Notes under the pieces: model-generated
The model's input: the letters and a program-made list of their open reading frames with translations, nothing else
Databases searched by the model: none
What the model was told of the DNA's origin: nothing
Assembly (NCBI GenBank): GCA_021295775.1
Contig: JAGWBS010000016.1
Span: 2,368 to 37,012 of the forward strand
DNA length: 34,645 bases
Direction: 5' to 3'
DNA from: Pseudomonadota bacterium
Lineage (GTDB): Bacteria > Myxococcota_A > UBA9160 > SZUA-336
Translations under genes and position numbers: made by a program
Shown: positions 33,662 through 34,645 of the stretch, piece after piece
Numbering within the stretch: position 1 is the first letter of the stretch
Layout of the letters: the number at the start of each line of letters is the position of its first letter

Positions 33662-34230
33662 TGCAGACGCTCCGTCACCCGTTCCAGCGCGGCCTGCGTG
33701 AAAATCAGGTTCTTGCGCGCGAGCACGTCGTAGACATTCAGCCCCGCCGCTGCCAGGACGCGCACCCGGGGCAGGTTTCTGCCCGCCAGTTCCAGGTTCC
33801 GCTCCCGCTCCGCCGTGACGATCAACACGTCGTCCACTCCGAGGTCGGCCAGATGCTGGACCAGAAGCCGCGTCCTGGGTTCGTCGAGTTCCAGCGACTC
33901 CACCACTTGGAAGGCGTCTTCCCGCCTGCGCAGCGACAGCGCAGAACGCAGCGCCGCCTTGCGGACTTTCTTGGGGATGCGCTGGCGATAGGAGCGGGGC
34001 TGCGGTCCAAACACCACGCCGCCACCCGCGTAATGGGCCGCCCGAATCGTGCCCTGGCGCGCTCGGCCGGTCCCCTTCTGACGATATGGCTTGGCGCCCC
34101 CGCCGGAGACCAGCGAGCGGTTCTTGGTCGCCGCCGTCCCTCTGCGCCGCGCCGCGCGCTGGGCGCTGGCGACGGCGTGCAGCAGATCGGTGCGCACCGG
34201 CGCGTCGAATATCTTCCCGTCGAGGTCCAT
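33658..34230 (-). CDS. rplD: 50S ribosomal protein uL4, apparently short at the N-terminus
   Basis: The 190-residue protein keeps the uL4 core: [40 protein letters not shown] and [19 protein letters not shown], plus a complete C-terminal domain. uL4 lines the exit tunnel, and in E. coli it also represses the S10 operon. It begins [20 protein letters not shown]; in relatives this aligns with residues from about 14-18 onward, so the first strand of the fold appears to be absent. The ATG is 11 bases after the rpsJ stop, with AGGG about 9 bases upstream as the only Shine-Dalgarno. No earlier start is possible without entering rpsJ. rplC, normally located between these two genes, is missing, so a deletion or rearrangement that removed rplC and the rplD start would explain both. 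Confidence 0.92.
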   Translation of the reverse strand: MDLDGKIFDAPVRTDLLHAVASAQRAARRRGTAATKNRSLVSGGGAKPYRQKGTGRARQGTIRAAHYAGGGVVFGPQPRSYRQRIPKKVRKAALRSALSLRRREDAFQVVESLELDEPRTRLLVQHLADLGVDDVLIVTAERERNLELAGRNLPRVRVLAAAGLNVYDVLARKNLIFTQAALERVTERLQ

Positions 34231-34241
34231 GATCGCGCGCC
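34231..34241 (-). other. rpsJ-rplD junction where rplC (uL3) is absent
   Basis: Only 11 bases (minus strand GGCGCGCGATC) separate the rpsJ stop from the rplD start. In nearly all bacteria about 650 bases of rplC lie here. rpsJ keeps a normal C-terminus and stop, while rplD begins inside its usual N-terminal region. No remnant of rplC is seen, and no uL3 gene occurs elsewhere in the window. Confidence 0.85.
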
Positions 34242-34556
34242 CTAGAGCTTGATCTCCACGTCCACGCCGGCCGAAAGCTCGAGTTTCATCAGCGCGTCCA
34301 CGGTCTGGGGGGTCGGGTCCAGGATGTCGATCAGCCGTCGGTGTGTCCGGATCTCGAACTGTTCGCGCGATTTCTTGTCCACGTGCGGACCGCGCAGCAC
34401 GGTGTACTTCTCGATCGAGGTCGGCAGGGGAATCGGCCCGGCCGTTCGCGAACCGGTGCGGACGGCGGTGTCGAGAATCTCGGAAGCGCTGACGTCCAGC
34501 AGCTTGTGGTCGAATGCCTTCATGCGAATCCGGATCTTTGGCGCGGTGTCGGCCAT
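34242..34556 (-). CDS. rpsJ: 30S ribosomal protein uS10
   Basis: The 104-residue protein begins [20 protein letters not shown] and includes [39 protein letters not shown] and the normal end [11 protein letters not shown]. uS10 belongs to the small-subunit head and also serves as NusE in antitermination. The ATG is 3 bases after the tuf stop, the usual str-S10 junction. The protein is complete, which shows that the missing rplC downstream did not damage this gene. Confidence 0.97.
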   Translation of the reverse strand: MADTAPKIRIRMKAFDHKLLDVSASEILDTAVRTGSRTAGPIPLPTSIEKYTVLRGPHVDKKSREQFEIRTHRRLIDILDPTPQTVDALMKLELSAGVDVEIKL

Positions 34557-34559
34557 CGC

Positions 34560-34645
34560 CTACTCAGTGATTTCGGCGACGACGCCCGCACCCACCGTGC
34601 GCCCGCCTTCCCGGATCGCGAACCGCAACCCTTGGTCCATCGCGA
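34560..34645 (-). CDS. tuf: Elongation factor Tu, C-terminal end
   Basis: The last 27 codons and the TAG stop of EF-Tu are present; the rest lies beyond the right edge. The translation [20 protein letters not shown] and then VVAEITE is the conserved end of domain III. EF-Tu delivers aminoacyl-tRNA to the ribosome. Its position before rpsJ shows that the str operon (rpsL, rpsG, fusA, tuf) very likely continues upstream and is joined to the S10 operon. Confidence 0.96.
   Translation of the reverse strand, partial: AMDQGLRFAIREGGRTVGAGVVAEITE

Overview
The window is a GC-rich bacterial chromosome segment in which every supported gene lies on the minus strand, so transcription runs from high to low coordinates. 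Genes are packed tightly, often with ATGA, GTGA or TTGA start/stop overlaps. GTG and TTG starts are common and TAA stops are rare. Gene content is housekeeping only; I see no tRNA, rRNA, CRISPR array, phage gene or insertion sequence. The gene order (argS followed by a SPOR-domain gene; alaC-hom-thrC; a lysine-rich histone-like protein) suggests an uncultured deltaproteobacterial or myxobacterial relative or a neighbouring phylum. That placement is inference.

Layout in the direction of transcription. (1) 34645-20944: the 3' end of tuf, then the fused S10, spc and alpha operons: rpsJ, rplD, rplW, rplB, rpsS, rplV, rpsC, rplP, rpmC, rpsQ, rplN, rplX, rplE, rpsH, rplF, rplR, rpsE, rpmD, rplO, secY, adk, map, rpmJ, rpsM, rpsK, rpsD, rpoA, rplQ. 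Two near-universal members are absent from their usual slots: rplC (between rpsJ and rplD) and rpsN (between rplE and rpsH); infA is also absent beside rpmJ. RplD appears to lack its N-terminal strand exactly where rplC should be. (2) 20947-15096: a TlpA/ResA-type thioredoxin gene broken by an in-frame TAA, an FtsB/DivIC-like septum protein, argS, a SPOR-domain membrane protein, lepA and lepB. (3) 14996-7894: a PyrR-regulated pyrimidine operon, pyrR-pyrB-pyrC-carA-carB, with a PyrR-binding RNA loop overlapping the pyrR ribosome-binding region. (4) 7897-642: recG, alaC, hom, thrC, ribE and khpA. (5) 588-1: a 30-residue AURKAIP1/COX24-type (bS22/mS38-like) ribosomal microprotein with its own promoter, then a promoter and leader for a lysine/alanine-repeat DNA-binding protein that runs off the left edge.

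The genes together supply ribosome and RNA polymerase subunits, protein export and maturation (SecY, Map, LepB), UMP synthesis up to dihydroorotate, threonine synthesis and a fork-rescue helicase: growth functions laid out in one co-directional array. I found no new multi-gene system. The items most worth checking are the rplC/rpsN gaps, the nonsense codon in the thioredoxin gene, the PyrR loop and the microprotein.
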